The position numbers were made by a program, and so were the translations under genes. A stretch of 64,000 bases of DNA. It comes from Oceanimonas smirnovii ATCC BAA-899 (lineage in GTDB: Bacteria > Pseudomonadota > Gammaproteobacteria > Enterobacterales > Aeromonadaceae). The stretch lies in NCBI RefSeq assembly GCF_000381965.1, contig NZ_KB908469.1, forward strand, positions 1-64,000, given 5' to 3'. The notes under the pieces are model-generated. The model did not search any database and had not been told where the DNA came from. It was given only the letters and a program-made list of their open reading frames with translations. Below, piece after piece: positions 15,537-23,598 of the stretch. Every line of letters starts with the position of its first letter. Positions within the stretch are counted from its first letter, which is position 1.

Positions 15537-17399
15537 TCAGTCAAAAACTGAACTGCCGCCCTGCTTTTCTTTACTTGGGGTTTCGTAAAAACATTCTGTC
15601 TTTTCACCCCGCTCAAACAGTATTGCAATACTGTTATCATTCTCAATGCCTAACTCGGCGCATAGCTCTTCCATCTCATACAGCTCTATGGCGCGTTTAA
15701 ACTTCTCTACTTGAGCCGAGAGGTTATATACGCTAAAGATCACAGCATAAACGCTTTTATCTTCAACGCTTTCACCACCACCCGGATTGACCAGGGTTTC
15801 GTAATCAATATGGGTGCCTTCTTCCAGCTCTCTTAAATAGTGGAGAGTGCGATATCGCGCAGAGCTCATGCTATTGCTGAAATCATCAAAACTAACGCCA
15901 TTAACCCACTGGGCTTTAATCCAGTTTCTATCACGCCCACGCAATGCTCGATTTGTTTTTATCACTGGCCCTTCATCGTCGAGCAAGGTGTCACGAATAA
16001 TGTTAGCTGCCTGCTGCAACTGACGGTTTTGGGTAAATTGTTCAGGAGTGAAAGAATTAGAATCTAGCTGAAGGGGCACAATGGCCACATCACCAACCTG
16101 GTAGCGAGTTTGAGCTGCTAGCTCCTCGGTGTGTGGTGTTGCTTGTAGCGGAATGTCACTTAAACCACGGTCAAATCCCTGGATTTCATAGCGCTCACAA
16201 ATACGCTCAAAAGTGCTGCGTATTGCCAAAAGATCTGGCTCAGAATTAGCGAGCTCTAGGTGTGCTAAAATTTCGCTATAGGCGCTAATCGCATCGAGGT
16301 TGGTAAAGTGCAATGCTTTGTTATTGTTATGATAACCGCAAGCACGGCCGATGTTGGCTTGTACTACAGCGGCGATATTGGCTACTGTGCTGTCCCAGGT
16401 GGCTAGCAGATGATGCTTCAGTGTTTGGCCAAAGTTGATGCCGGCTCTGAAGCTTGCCACGGTAATTGCAATAACCTTCTCATCAAAATCAATGGCGGCT
16501 TCACACTCTCGCTTAAACTCAGCCAATGAGGTGAGTTCAGTTTCATCAACGCCCTTTAAACTCTGTCCGATGATGAAAACCTGTTCAGGTGAGTAACCAG
16601 CCTTAATGCAAACATTTTTTGCCTCTTGGGCATTATTGGGAGGCACCCGTATCAGCGCCCAGCCAGGGCCTGAAAAGCTTTCTAAGTGTTGAAACAACTG
16701 CCGCCGCATTAGTGAGTCGTTACAAAAATTGCGTTGATCTGGTGCAATTTTGATGATCTGCCGGTCGTGGTGCATTTGGCGAATACCACGGTACTCAGCG
16801 CTGGCCTTATGAAACACAATAGCAGTGTTGAAGTTGTGTTTTAAGATGGAGTCTTCACCGGTAGAAAACAGTGCGCTGAACGGCGTTGCCGAGACAAAAA
16901 CGACTTTACCCTGTAGGTTTTCTTGCTCAAGGTAGTTAAACACACCTTTATAGCGAATTGCCGACTTTGCCGAGCCATAGTGGCATTCGTCAATAATGAT
17001 CAGTTTGGGTGGGTGTTGTTTAAAGTCGCGAGCAATTGCTGAGCGAAAATGAGTAAAGTTACTGACTACGGTATTGCGGGCGGGCAGGAGATCTTCTTGA
17101 GCTTGCTCAAGTAGGGCTGTATCCGCCATGGTAACCAGGTAGAGCACATCTTTCAGTTGCTGTTTATCGCATAGTTGCTGATCGTTCAGGCTGTTGCGTT
17201 GTAAACAGGCCAGAGCCAGGGCAATGCCGGATTTACCCGATTGCATTTCAGCGGCTAACACAACGGCCCTGGAGCCGCTGTTGAGTTTTTCAAAGGTTCT
17301 TTTTGCCGCTTGGTGTTGGTGCTCGAAGGTGTGTGCCGTCAACGCGCTGTTAACGCGTTGACGGTGTTTCTCGGCTTGGAAAGTGACTCCTGACTGCAT
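15537..17399 (-). CDS. SF2 helicase-like ATPase, copy B
   Basis: A 620-residue protein with the superfamily-2 motifs in order: Walker A EMQSGKSG at residues 51-58, DECH box (LIIIDECHYG) at 133-142, SATPF, motif V SFRAGINFG and motif VI QANIGRACGY. It is a clear paralogue of the adjacent upstream gene, with the same motifs and the same C-terminal blocks (NWIKAQWVNG, and YAVIFSVYN near the end), but lacks the coiled-coil insertion after motif III. No nuclease, methylase or restriction domain is visible. The ATG shares one base with the stop of the upstream gene (TAATG), implying translational coupling and probably a hetero-complex. Exact function unknown; a nucleic-acid translocase with a role in phage defence is inferred from the setting. 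Confidence 0.75.
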   Translation of the reverse strand: MQSGVTFQAEKHRQRVNSALTAHTFEHQHQAAKRTFEKLNSGSRAVVLAAEMQSGKSGIALALACLQRNSLNDQQLCDKQQLKDVLYLVTMADTALLEQAQEDLLPARNTVVSNFTHFRSAIARDFKQHPPKLIIIDECHYGSAKSAIRYKGVFNYLEQENLQGKVVFVSATPFSALFSTGEDSILKHNFNTAIVFHKASAEYRGIRQMHHDRQIIKIAPDQRNFCNDSLMRRQLFQHLESFSGPGWALIRVPPNNAQEAKNVCIKAGYSPEQVFIIGQSLKGVDETELTSLAEFKRECEAAIDFDEKVIAITVASFRAGINFGQTLKHHLLATWDSTVANIAAVVQANIGRACGYHNNNKALHFTNLDAISAYSEILAHLELANSEPDLLAIRSTFERICERYEIQGFDRGLSDIPLQATPHTEELAAQTRYQVGDVAIVPLQLDSNSFTPEQFTQNRQLQQAANIIRDTLLDDEGPVIKTNRALRGRDRNWIKAQWVNGVSFDDFSNSMSSARYRTLHYLRELEEGTHIDYETLVNPGGGESVEDKSVYAVIFSVYNLSAQVEKFKRAIELYEMEELCAELGIENDNSIAILFERGEKTECFYETPSKEKQGGSSVFD

Positions 17400-19399
17400 T
17401 AGGCAAACACAACGTCAGGTATGCCAGTGAACTGGCTTTCATCGTTGACCGAGCCTTCAGACTCCGGCAGTTGGTTATGGTTGATTTTCGCCTGAGTGGT
17501 TACGTTATCGAATGCGCCCTGTGCGTATAACACCACAATGGTATTGTCTTCGGGCACCTCTAGCAGCGTTGCAATCTCTTTCATATCGGCTTCGCTCATT
17601 TGAGTTTTGGCCACTTTACGGCGAGATTGGTTATAGCGGCTAAAGATAGTAGCAGTGACAGCTTTGCTAGCTGAGTACTCGCCGTTACCTGGCATGACTA
17701 CTTGGTTATATTCAAGTGGCTCGCCTGCTTTTAATGCTTCAATGAAATGCAGGGTGCGCTCTTTCATGGTACCCAGTTTCAGTGCTTTTTCCGGGTTATC
17801 ATAGGTGTCGCCGTTAACCCATTGGGCTTTTACCCAGTTCTTTTGGGCACCACGCATGGCCCGATGGCCCTTAAGCCGCGGACCTGCATCTTTGAGGTAC
17901 TCTTCACGAATAAGGTGCAGAGCTTTGATAAATTCACCATTCTTGGTGTATTGCTCGTAGTCTGGGGCTTCGTCAAGCAGTTGTAATGGCACGACCGCAT
18001 ATTCGCCGGTACGGTAAGTTTCAACATCGCCAATTGGACGACGTTTCTTGCGCTTGACGGTAAGGCCTACATCCAAACCCTGAACATTATGCTCATCACA
18101 TAGCTCGTCAAAAAATTCGCGCAAACCATCAAAATTTGAAGCGCCAAACTCGTTAGTGTTCTCTTCTAAAAAGTTGAGCGAGTCAGCATAGGCTTGAACC
18201 GCAGGCAGGTTGGTGAAGTGCAGTACTTGGTGGTTACTGTGATAGCCACAACCACGGCCAATGTTTGCTTGCACAACGGCGGCTACGCTGGCGACAGTAC
18301 TATCCCAGGTAGAGATCAGGGTGTTTTTCATACCGCCGAAGTTAATGCCTGCGCGACAACCTGCCACGGTAATAGCAATAAACTTCTCATCGAAGCCTTC
18401 GGCATTTTCGTACTCACGTTTAAAACGTTCAATCTCGGTTTGATCGTCTTTTGGGATCCCTTGCAGTGATTTACCGATGATAAAGATATTTTCTTCAGGC
18501 ACGCCTTCGTTGATAAAGAACGATTTAGCATCGTTTACCGTACCTGCAGGCACGCGCACCAAAGACCAGCCATCGCCTTGGTGGGCTTTGAACTTGTCCA
18601 TGAACTTATCGCGCGCTGACGAAGAGGTAGTAAAGTTACGTTCGTCATCCACCAGTGGCTGCACTAAGCCAGCTTTCAGCATTTCGCGAACACCGAAATA
18701 CTCATCGCTAGTACGGTGGAACACCAGCTTGGTGCCAAAGCTTCTTCGTAGTATCGAGTTCTGGGCCGCTGTTTCTGCTTGTTGCTTCGCTTCCGCCTCC
18801 ACAGCAGTATCACCGGCTAACTGCGCTTCTTCTGCAATTTCAATCGCCTCATCATAGGCTTGCTCGGCTGCATAGAGTGCGCCGAATGGTGTGGCAGATA
18901 TAAAGACGATTTTACAGTCAGTGTTCTCTTCCAAGTAGTCAAACACACGGTTATAGCGTATGGCGTTGATGTTGGAGCCGTAGTGGCATTCATCAATGAT
19001 GATCAGCTTGGGCGGGCAGCCTTTGAAGTGTGACTCAATATCGCTCTCGAAGCGATTGAAGTTGGTGACGATTGCATTCTTGGCGGGTTTAAGGTCATCC
19101 TCGGCTTGCTGTAGCAGCGCTGTATCCACCATGGTCAGCATATAAACAGTATCTTTAAGTTGAGCGCGATCAGTGATGGCTGCATCAGATAAGCTCAAAC
19201 GTTGCAGGCATGCTAGAGCAACCGAAATACCTGATTTACCTGCTTGCATCTCAGCTGCGAGTACAACAGCGCGAGTATTGTCATCAAACGCATTAAAGGT
19301 CTTTTTGGCGGCTTCACGCTGATGCTCATGCATGCTGTCAGCATTTAGTGTGTCATGTACCTTGTCTCTCATTTTATCAGCGCGTGTCTGGGCAGACAT
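17399..19399 (-). CDS. SF2 helicase-like ATPase, copy A
   Basis: A 666-residue protein with Walker A EMQAGKSG (residues 50-57), DECH box at 136-139, SATPF at 168-172, motif V TVAGCRAGINFGG at about 344-356 and motif VI QANIGRGCGY at 377-386. Unlike copy B it carries an Ala/Glu-rich, coiled-coil-like insertion at about 178-215. The C-terminal 250 residues share blocks with copy B (WVKAQWVNG, IFSRYN) and match no nuclease I know. The start ATG has AAGGAG seven bases before it. The gene is first of the coupled pair and lies 75 bases after the 145-residue gene. Such motif sets (DECH, GRxxGY) occur in viral and restriction-type helicases. I cannot name a closer family. Confidence 0.75.
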   Translation of the reverse strand: MSAQTRADKMRDKVHDTLNADSMHEHQREAAKKTFNAFDDNTRAVVLAAEMQAGKSGISVALACLQRLSLSDAAITDRAQLKDTVYMLTMVDTALLQQAEDDLKPAKNAIVTNFNRFESDIESHFKGCPPKLIIIDECHYGSNINAIRYNRVFDYLEENTDCKIVFISATPFGALYAAEQAYDEAIEIAEEAQLAGDTAVEAEAKQQAETAAQNSILRRSFGTKLVFHRTSDEYFGVREMLKAGLVQPLVDDERNFTTSSSARDKFMDKFKAHQGDGWSLVRVPAGTVNDAKSFFINEGVPEENIFIIGKSLQGIPKDDQTEIERFKREYENAEGFDEKFIAITVAGCRAGINFGGMKNTLISTWDSTVASVAAVVQANIGRGCGYHSNHQVLHFTNLPAVQAYADSLNFLEENTNEFGASNFDGLREFFDELCDEHNVQGLDVGLTVKRKKRRPIGDVETYRTGEYAVVPLQLLDEAPDYEQYTKNGEFIKALHLIREEYLKDAGPRLKGHRAMRGAQKNWVKAQWVNGDTYDNPEKALKLGTMKERTLHFIEALKAGEPLEYNQVVMPGNGEYSASKAVTATIFSRYNQSRRKVAKTQMSEADMKEIATLLEVPEDNTIVVLYAQGAFDNVTTQAKINHNQLPESEGSVNDESQFTGIPDVVFA

Positions 19400-19474
19400 A
19401 GTGAACTCCTTATCCCTTTTTATATTTTGAATAGCCCACAGGGGGATGCTTAACAGGCACCACCCTTTTCTTTA

Positions 19475-19912
19475 TTAACCGGTGATCGGCTTCACCCGGG
19501 GAACGAAGCGCTCAGAAGCATCCTCCAAACCATCATACTCTACCCACTCTTTCAGCAGCGCCTGATTCAGATCGATAAATTTCCTGACGCGGTTGAGTAG
19601 GTCGGCCGGAGCATCCGCTTCGTTTCGGTACTCACTGCCTTGAACAGCGAACCAGTGTCCTTTTATCTTGTCTTCGGTCCCGATAGAAAAGACTTTCCTA
19701 GAAGCGCCCCATGCCTTACCTACGGAGACCTTGATACGATACGGGCTGTGTTGTCCGTCATCATCTGCACGTCCGCAATAAATGACAACACCCCCTATCC
19801 CTGTTCGCGTGGGTGATAGGTTAGCCATTTCAAACAGGTCGTAAGGAGCAAGACCCTCGACTTTCTCGAACTGCCGACCATTGTGCATCTTGTTCAAGTT
19901 ATTCTGTGGCAT
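19475..19912 (-). CDS. Hypothetical protein upstream of helicase pair
   Basis: A 145-residue protein that I do not recognise. The middle is a probable small beta-rich domain (GGVVIYCGRADDD, then YRIKVSVGKAW, then GHWFAVQGSEY). The last third is helical (LLNRVRKFIDLNQALLKEWV). There is no signal peptide or HTH. The ATG at 19912 is preceded by GGGAGTAGGG. Its position 75 bases before copy A, in the same orientation, makes it a probable partner or sensor in the twin-ATPase system. It could instead belong with the HTH gene 43 bases upstream. Confidence 0.55.
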   Translation of the reverse strand: MPQNNLNKMHNGRQFEKVEGLAPYDLFEMANLSPTRTGIGGVVIYCGRADDDGQHSPYRIKVSVGKAWGASRKVFSIGTEDKIKGHWFAVQGSEYRNEADAPADLLNRVRKFIDLNQALLKEWVEYDGLEDASERFVPRVKPITG

Positions 19913-19955
19913 ACCCTACTCCCATACAAAAGCAAAAAGCTACGCTTGAATGCGT

Positions 19956-20165
19956 TTATGAGCTCGGCTTCTCCAGCTCAAACAGCTCCCCCACCTCTAT
20001 CTCCAGATACCTGCACAGCTGTTCAATCACATCCAGCTCTACCCTGGTCGCGGTCTCGTTGTAGAGGCGGTGCAGGGTGTTTCTGTTGATACCGGTTTCC
20101 CGGGAAACCTCGGCAATTTTCTGCTTCCGTTCGCCCAGTATGCGGGACAGGTGGCACTTAATCAT
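19956..20165 (-). CDS. XRE/Cro-type HTH regulator
   Basis: A 69-residue protein that is essentially one Cro/C1-type helix-turn-helix: KIAEVSRETGINRNTLHRLYNE, then LDVIEQLCRYLEIEVGELFEL. ATG 20165 follows GGAGGTG. It is divergent from the xis-int-HD operon (start 20291), with a 125-bp shared regulatory region, so it is most likely the repressor controlling excision. It may also influence the downstream helicase operon. Small regulators of this kind are common beside AlpA/Xis genes in satellites and islands. Confidence 0.8.
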   Translation of the reverse strand: MIKCHLSRILGERKQKIAEVSRETGINRNTLHRLYNETATRVELDVIEQLCRYLEIEVGELFELEKPSS

Positions 20166-20290
20166 TTCACCTCCAAAGAGAAAAAATACCCACAGCAGTG
20201 ATAAATGACTTGCAATGGTGCTTATGTGTGCTAATTTCTCTCCTGTAGGTCATTTTTGTTCGGTGTAGAGAAAAAAGCGAGGGTTTGATT
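20166..20290. promoter_or_regulatory. Divergent control region, HTH gene / xis-int operon
   Basis: This 125-bp A/T-rich region separates the HTH regulator and the xis-like gene and must hold both promoters. It contains GAGAAAAAATACCC and, further right, GTAGAGAAAAAAGC, a repeated GAGAAAAAA word (about 20177 and 20267) that could be an operator half. I see no perfect long palindrome. Confidence 0.4.
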
Positions 20291-20506
20291 ATGGCACATA
20301 CCTATCTCACAACTGAAGAGCTGTCTGCCCGTATCAAGTACGACGCGCGCACCATCCGCCAGTGCCTCAAGGATTCAGTGCTGTTCGAGGGCGTGCATTA
20401 CATTCGCCCCTTTGGCGGCCGCAAGATCCTGTACATCTGGGAGCGGGTGGAAGAGTCCATGCTGCAGGGGGCATCCGCCCAGGATCTGATCCAGAGCATT
20501 CAGTAA
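20291..20506 (+). CDS. Excisionase/AlpA-like DNA-binding protein
   Basis: A 71-residue protein from ATG 20291 (GAGGG 8 bases before it; an upstream TTG at 20285 is less likely). The N-terminal half is a MerR/AlpA-type winged helix (YLTTEELSARIKYDARTIRQ), followed by the wing GVHYIRPFGGRKILY and IWERVEESML. Excisionases of this form bend DNA at attachment sites and direct the integrase toward excision. The gene is followed 11 bases later by the integrase with AAGGAGG as its binding site, so the two are co-expressed. Confidence 0.78.
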   Translation: MAHTYLTTEELSARIKYDARTIRQCLKDSVLFEGVHYIRPFGGRKILYIWERVEESMLQGASAQDLIQSIQ

Positions 20507-20516
20507 GGAGGACGTT

Positions 20517-21695
20517 ATGGGTGCAGTGAACGGCCGTGACGGCCGCCTTTATCTCGATTTTCGCTTCCGTGGCAAGCGCTGCCGGGAGCAGACCAAACTG
20601 GCTGATACGCCGGCCAACCGTAAAAAGCTCGGTAAGGTGCTGGCACTGATTGAGCAACAGATCCGGGCCGGCACCTTTGACTATGGCCATCATTTTCCCA
20701 ACAGCCCCAAGGTGGAGCAATTCCGGCAACTGGAGGTACTGATCCGCCAAAAGGCGGTGGGCGGTGAAATGGACTTCGCCAGTTTTGCCGGCCAGTGGCT
20801 GGACGAAAAGCGGGTGGAGTGGCGCGACAGTCAGTATGAAACCGTTGAAGGCATTTTGCGCTGCCATCTGGTGCCGGCGTTTGGCGAAATGGCCATGGGT
20901 GCCATTACCAAAAGTGACATTCTGGCGTTACGCATGAAGCTGTGTCAGGCGAATGCCGTTACCGGCAAGCGGCTGTCACCGTCACGTATTAACCACATCA
21001 TGACGGCTCTGCGCATGATCGTGAATGAGGCGGCTGAGCGGTTTGAGTATGAGAGCCCCTGGCGCAACATCAAGGCGCTGCCCATGCCCCGGGCCGAAGT
21101 GCAGCCTTTTACCCTGGAGGAGGTGCAACTGATTTTGTCACGGGTGCGACCGGACTTTCGGCCTTATTACACGGTGCGCTTTTTTACCGGCATGCGCACC
21201 GGCGAAATTGACGGCCTGACCTGGGACAACGTGGACTTTGCGGCGCGCAAAATCCACATCCATCAGGCGCTGGTACGGGGCAAGCTGGAGAAAACCAAAA
21301 CCAGCAGCTCTTACCGCAGCATCGCCATGTCCCAGCGGGTGTATGACGCTCTGTTTGAACAGTGGGAGCAGACCGGCGAGAAAAGCACTTATGTATTCTG
21401 CGCCCGCAACGGCCAGCCGCTGAATCACCGTAACGTCACTCGCCGGGTGTGGTACCCCCTGCTGGAATGGCTGGAGCTGCCCAAACGCAACCCGTACCAG
21501 ACCCGACACACGGCAGCCACTCTGTGGCTGGCCGCTGGTGAAAGCCCGGAGTGGATTGCTCGCCAGCTAGGTCATGCCAACACCAGCATGCTTTTCCGGG
21601 TCTATTCCCGCTATATCCCTAACCTGGTGGGCCGGGACGGTGCAGCCTTTGAGTCACTGCTGGATGAAGAGTTTGAACTGGAGGATGAAGCATGA
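20517..21695 (+). CDS. int: Tyrosine recombinase (integrase)
   Basis: A 392-residue phage-type integrase. The N-terminal ~60 residues form an arm-binding domain (GRLYLDFRFRGKRCREQT, DUF3596-like). A SAM-like core-binding domain follows at about 85-180. The catalytic domain holds Arg in FFTGMRTGEIDGL, Lys in KLEKTKTSSSYR, the YQTRH box (Tyr in the usual first His place, common in this subfamily), GHANTSM and the nucleophile Tyr in RVYSRY. It should carry out integration at a tRNA 3' end, fitting the 49-bp att repeats. It lies about 8 kb inside the island instead of next to an att site, which is unusual. Its stop overlaps the next start (ATGA). Confidence 0.92.
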   Translation: MGAVNGRDGRLYLDFRFRGKRCREQTKLADTPANRKKLGKVLALIEQQIRAGTFDYGHHFPNSPKVEQFRQLEVLIRQKAVGGEMDFASFAGQWLDEKRVEWRDSQYETVEGILRCHLVPAFGEMAMGAITKSDILALRMKLCQANAVTGKRLSPSRINHIMTALRMIVNEAAERFEYESPWRNIKALPMPRAEVQPFTLEEVQLILSRVRPDFRPYYTVRFFTGMRTGEIDGLTWDNVDFAARKIHIHQALVRGKLEKTKTSSSYRSIAMSQRVYDALFEQWEQTGEKSTYVFCARNGQPLNHRNVTRRVWYPLLEWLELPKRNPYQTRHTAATLWLAAGESPEWIARQLGHANTSMLFRVYSRYIPNLVGRDGAAFESLLDEEFELEDEA

Positions 21696-22561
21696 ATCCC
21701 ATGGTAATGACACATCAACGGCCCCAACTACTGTGGGCCAGCCAGTTGTTTGACGATGGCGCGCTGGCGTCATGGCAGTTCAGCGCGCCGGCGTGGCACT
21801 GCTCCCTGTTGCTGTTCCCCTGGCAGATGCAGGGCGTATGTCCCGAGGGCCAGTGGGTGCTGGCTGAACTGAACGGCCAGGATGAACAATGTCAGCTTGG
21901 TTCGGTGCAGACGCTGCCGGCTGTGGTCGGCCGGCAGCAAGTGGAGCGTCAGCTGGCCTGGCTGCCCGAGCCGGAACAGTCATTGCTGATGGATGTGTGG
22001 AGCATGCTGGCGGTAATTGACGATAAGGTGTTGCAGAATTTCTTGCTGGATATTCTGTCTAATGACGCCATCATGGCTCCTTTTTGCCAAAGCCGGGCCA
22101 GCCACCGGCATCATCACGATCAGCGCGGTGGTCTACTGGCCCATAGCCATGAAGTGGCCATGACCGCAGCCATGCTCTGCAGCCAGTATGGTTTGGGCAA
22201 AAACAGCATCTGGGTGGCTTTTGTTGGCGGGTTGCTGCACGACATCGGCAAAATTCGGCTGTATTACAACGAGAATGCCGGTATCTGTGGGCAACATGAA
22301 TCATTTAATTTCCTGGTGCTGGGGCAGCAGCTGGAGCAGCTGCGGCTAGCTTCGCCCAAGGTATTTGAAGCGCTGAGTGCCTGCCTCTCGATTAAGGTTG
22401 GACAGTATGCCGATCCCTACCAAGTGGCCAATATTGTGCGCATGTGCGACCGACTGTCGGCTGAGGTCAGCAATTGGAAAAATGCTTTTGCCCGGGTACC
22501 GGCGCACTTCTGGTATGCCCGCTGTCCACGGGATCAGCAGTGGTACAAACGGCTGGGGTAG
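21692..22561 (+). CDS. HD-domain protein, TraI_2/MobH N-terminal type
   Basis: A 289-residue protein whose central part has the TraI_2-type HD signature: HRHHHDQRGGLLAHSHEVAMTA written in two halves (HRHHHDQRGG, LLAHSHEVAM) and, 40 residues on, GLLHDIGKIRLYY. Known MobH relaxases carry this domain at the start of a much longer protein. Here only the HD part with a short C-terminus is present. Stand-alone versions downstream of integrase genes are common in islands and integrative elements. It may help mobilisation or act as a metal-dependent hydrolase. Translationally coupled to int by ATGA overlap, and followed by a terminator. Confidence 0.78.
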   Translation: MNPMVMTHQRPQLLWASQLFDDGALASWQFSAPAWHCSLLLFPWQMQGVCPEGQWVLAELNGQDEQCQLGSVQTLPAVVGRQQVERQLAWLPEPEQSLLMDVWSMLAVIDDKVLQNFLLDILSNDAIMAPFCQSRASHRHHHDQRGGLLAHSHEVAMTAAMLCSQYGLGKNSIWVAFVGGLLHDIGKIRLYYNENAGICGQHESFNFLVLGQQLEQLRLASPKVFEALSACLSIKVGQYADPYQVANIVRMCDRLSAEVSNWKNAFARVPAHFWYARCPRDQQWYKRLG

Positions 22562-22583
22562 GGAGTTATGGGGAGGAGAGGAA

Positions 22584-22613
22584 CGGGCAGACTAAAAATC
22601 TGCCTGTTTTTAT
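22584..22613. terminator. Terminator after HD gene
   Basis: A 6-bp stem GGCAGA / TCTGCC with a 7-base loop, followed by TGTTTTTATTTTT, lies 23 bases after the HD gene stop. It can serve the xis-int-HD operon. The opposite gene ends at 22662. Confidence 0.65.
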
Positions 22614-22661
22614 TTTTCTACAGAGTTAAGTTGACTTCTATTGAGCTTTTTTTAAGTGTTT

Positions 22662-23195
22662 TTAGTCTGTGACCTTTAATATGGTTTGATATTCAACCTT
22701 TACATCAATCCAGATGGAGCCAATTCTGAATATATTAGCCCAACCCAATTCAGTGCGATCGTACAGGCAATAATATAGCCAACAGTGATGTTCATGTTTC
22801 AAGGGGTGATCATAGAGCTGAAATTTATTGTGATTTACATTGTCAGCAATATTCCAAATTTCTCTTTTATGCTTTCCCATATGCTTGCCGGAGGCACATA
22901 GCTCTACTATGATATTATCATCTTCATCACTAAAGTATTGATCTTCATTGCTTAAAACAAATGTAACAACACACTCTAGCTCATAATCATTTACCCAGTC
23001 GTTTGGGTTATTTAATTTTTTCTGACAATCTTTTCTTAGTCTTGCCACTTCGCTGCCTATTTCCTTTTCAATGTCAGATAGCTGAGTATTCAATTTGAAA
23101 AGAAATTTTTTTTGTTCTTCAGAGAACTGTTCAGGCTCTATCGACCACTCCTCTATATATTGAACATATTCATCTCTCGAATTGCGGCATATCAT
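22662..23195 (-). CDS. Hypothetical protein, AT-rich orphan
   Basis: A 177-residue protein with an ATG at 23195 preceded by AAGGTG. I do not recognise it. The N-terminal half is a charged helical region (EEQKKFLFKLNTQLSDIEKEI). The second half is rich in His, Trp and Tyr (KHEHHCWLYYCLYD) and ends in strands (RIGSIWIDVKVEYQTIL). The gene is much richer in A and T than its neighbours, which suggests separate acquisition. It lies between the two recombination modules and has no operon partner. It could be an immunity or antitoxin-like orphan, but nothing shows this. Confidence 0.6.
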   Translation of the reverse strand: MICRNSRDEYVQYIEEWSIEPEQFSEEQKKFLFKLNTQLSDIEKEIGSEVARLRKDCQKKLNNPNDWVNDYELECVVTFVLSNEDQYFSDEDDNIIVELCASGKHMGKHKREIWNIADNVNHNKFQLYDHPLKHEHHCWLYYCLYDRTELGWANIFRIGSIWIDVKVEYQTILKVTD

Positions 23196-23598
23196 GTATT
23201 CACCTTTTTAATTGAAGTCAGCTATTAGGCGGGAGCCACGATGGGATGGACCAGGGGAAGAGACTGGTTCTCCTATCTGGCTAACAGGTGATCGTCGCGT
23301 TGCTGTCAACTCGTGAACAACAACCACACGATTGCCTGACCCTGAAGGCAACTGCCCTGATTTCGGCTCTATGTCTTTTCGTTCCATTCTGACGTGTCAG
23401 GATGATAATTCAATTGAGTCTATTAAGTTTGCTCTGCTTTGCGGGAAAATATCGGTCAGAATGTGAACTTAGGCAACTGGCAACAAAGATTTGGGGGATT
23501 TTTGAGCTTGTGGAGTAGGGCTGGGCCAAATGCAAGGCTAATCGGCTCAGTAAATGAGCAGTCCAAATAATTGCTTCGGATAACGCACTTTGTGGTGG
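23196..23598. other. Gap without genes between orphan gene and recombinase trio
   Basis: No open reading frame of believable composition is seen on either strand in these 403 bases. A short inverted repeat CTGAC-GT-GTCAG lies at 23389-23400. The segment probably holds the promoter of the orphan gene and the untranslated end of the recombinase operon, and may be an old junction between two elements. Confidence 0.4.

Noticed and set aside
19956-20165. Small HTH gene as antitoxin of the 145-residue protein
   Set aside because: The HTH gene is divergent from the xis-int operon in the usual repressor position. The 145-residue protein shows no toxin fold, so pairing them as toxin-antitoxin has no support.
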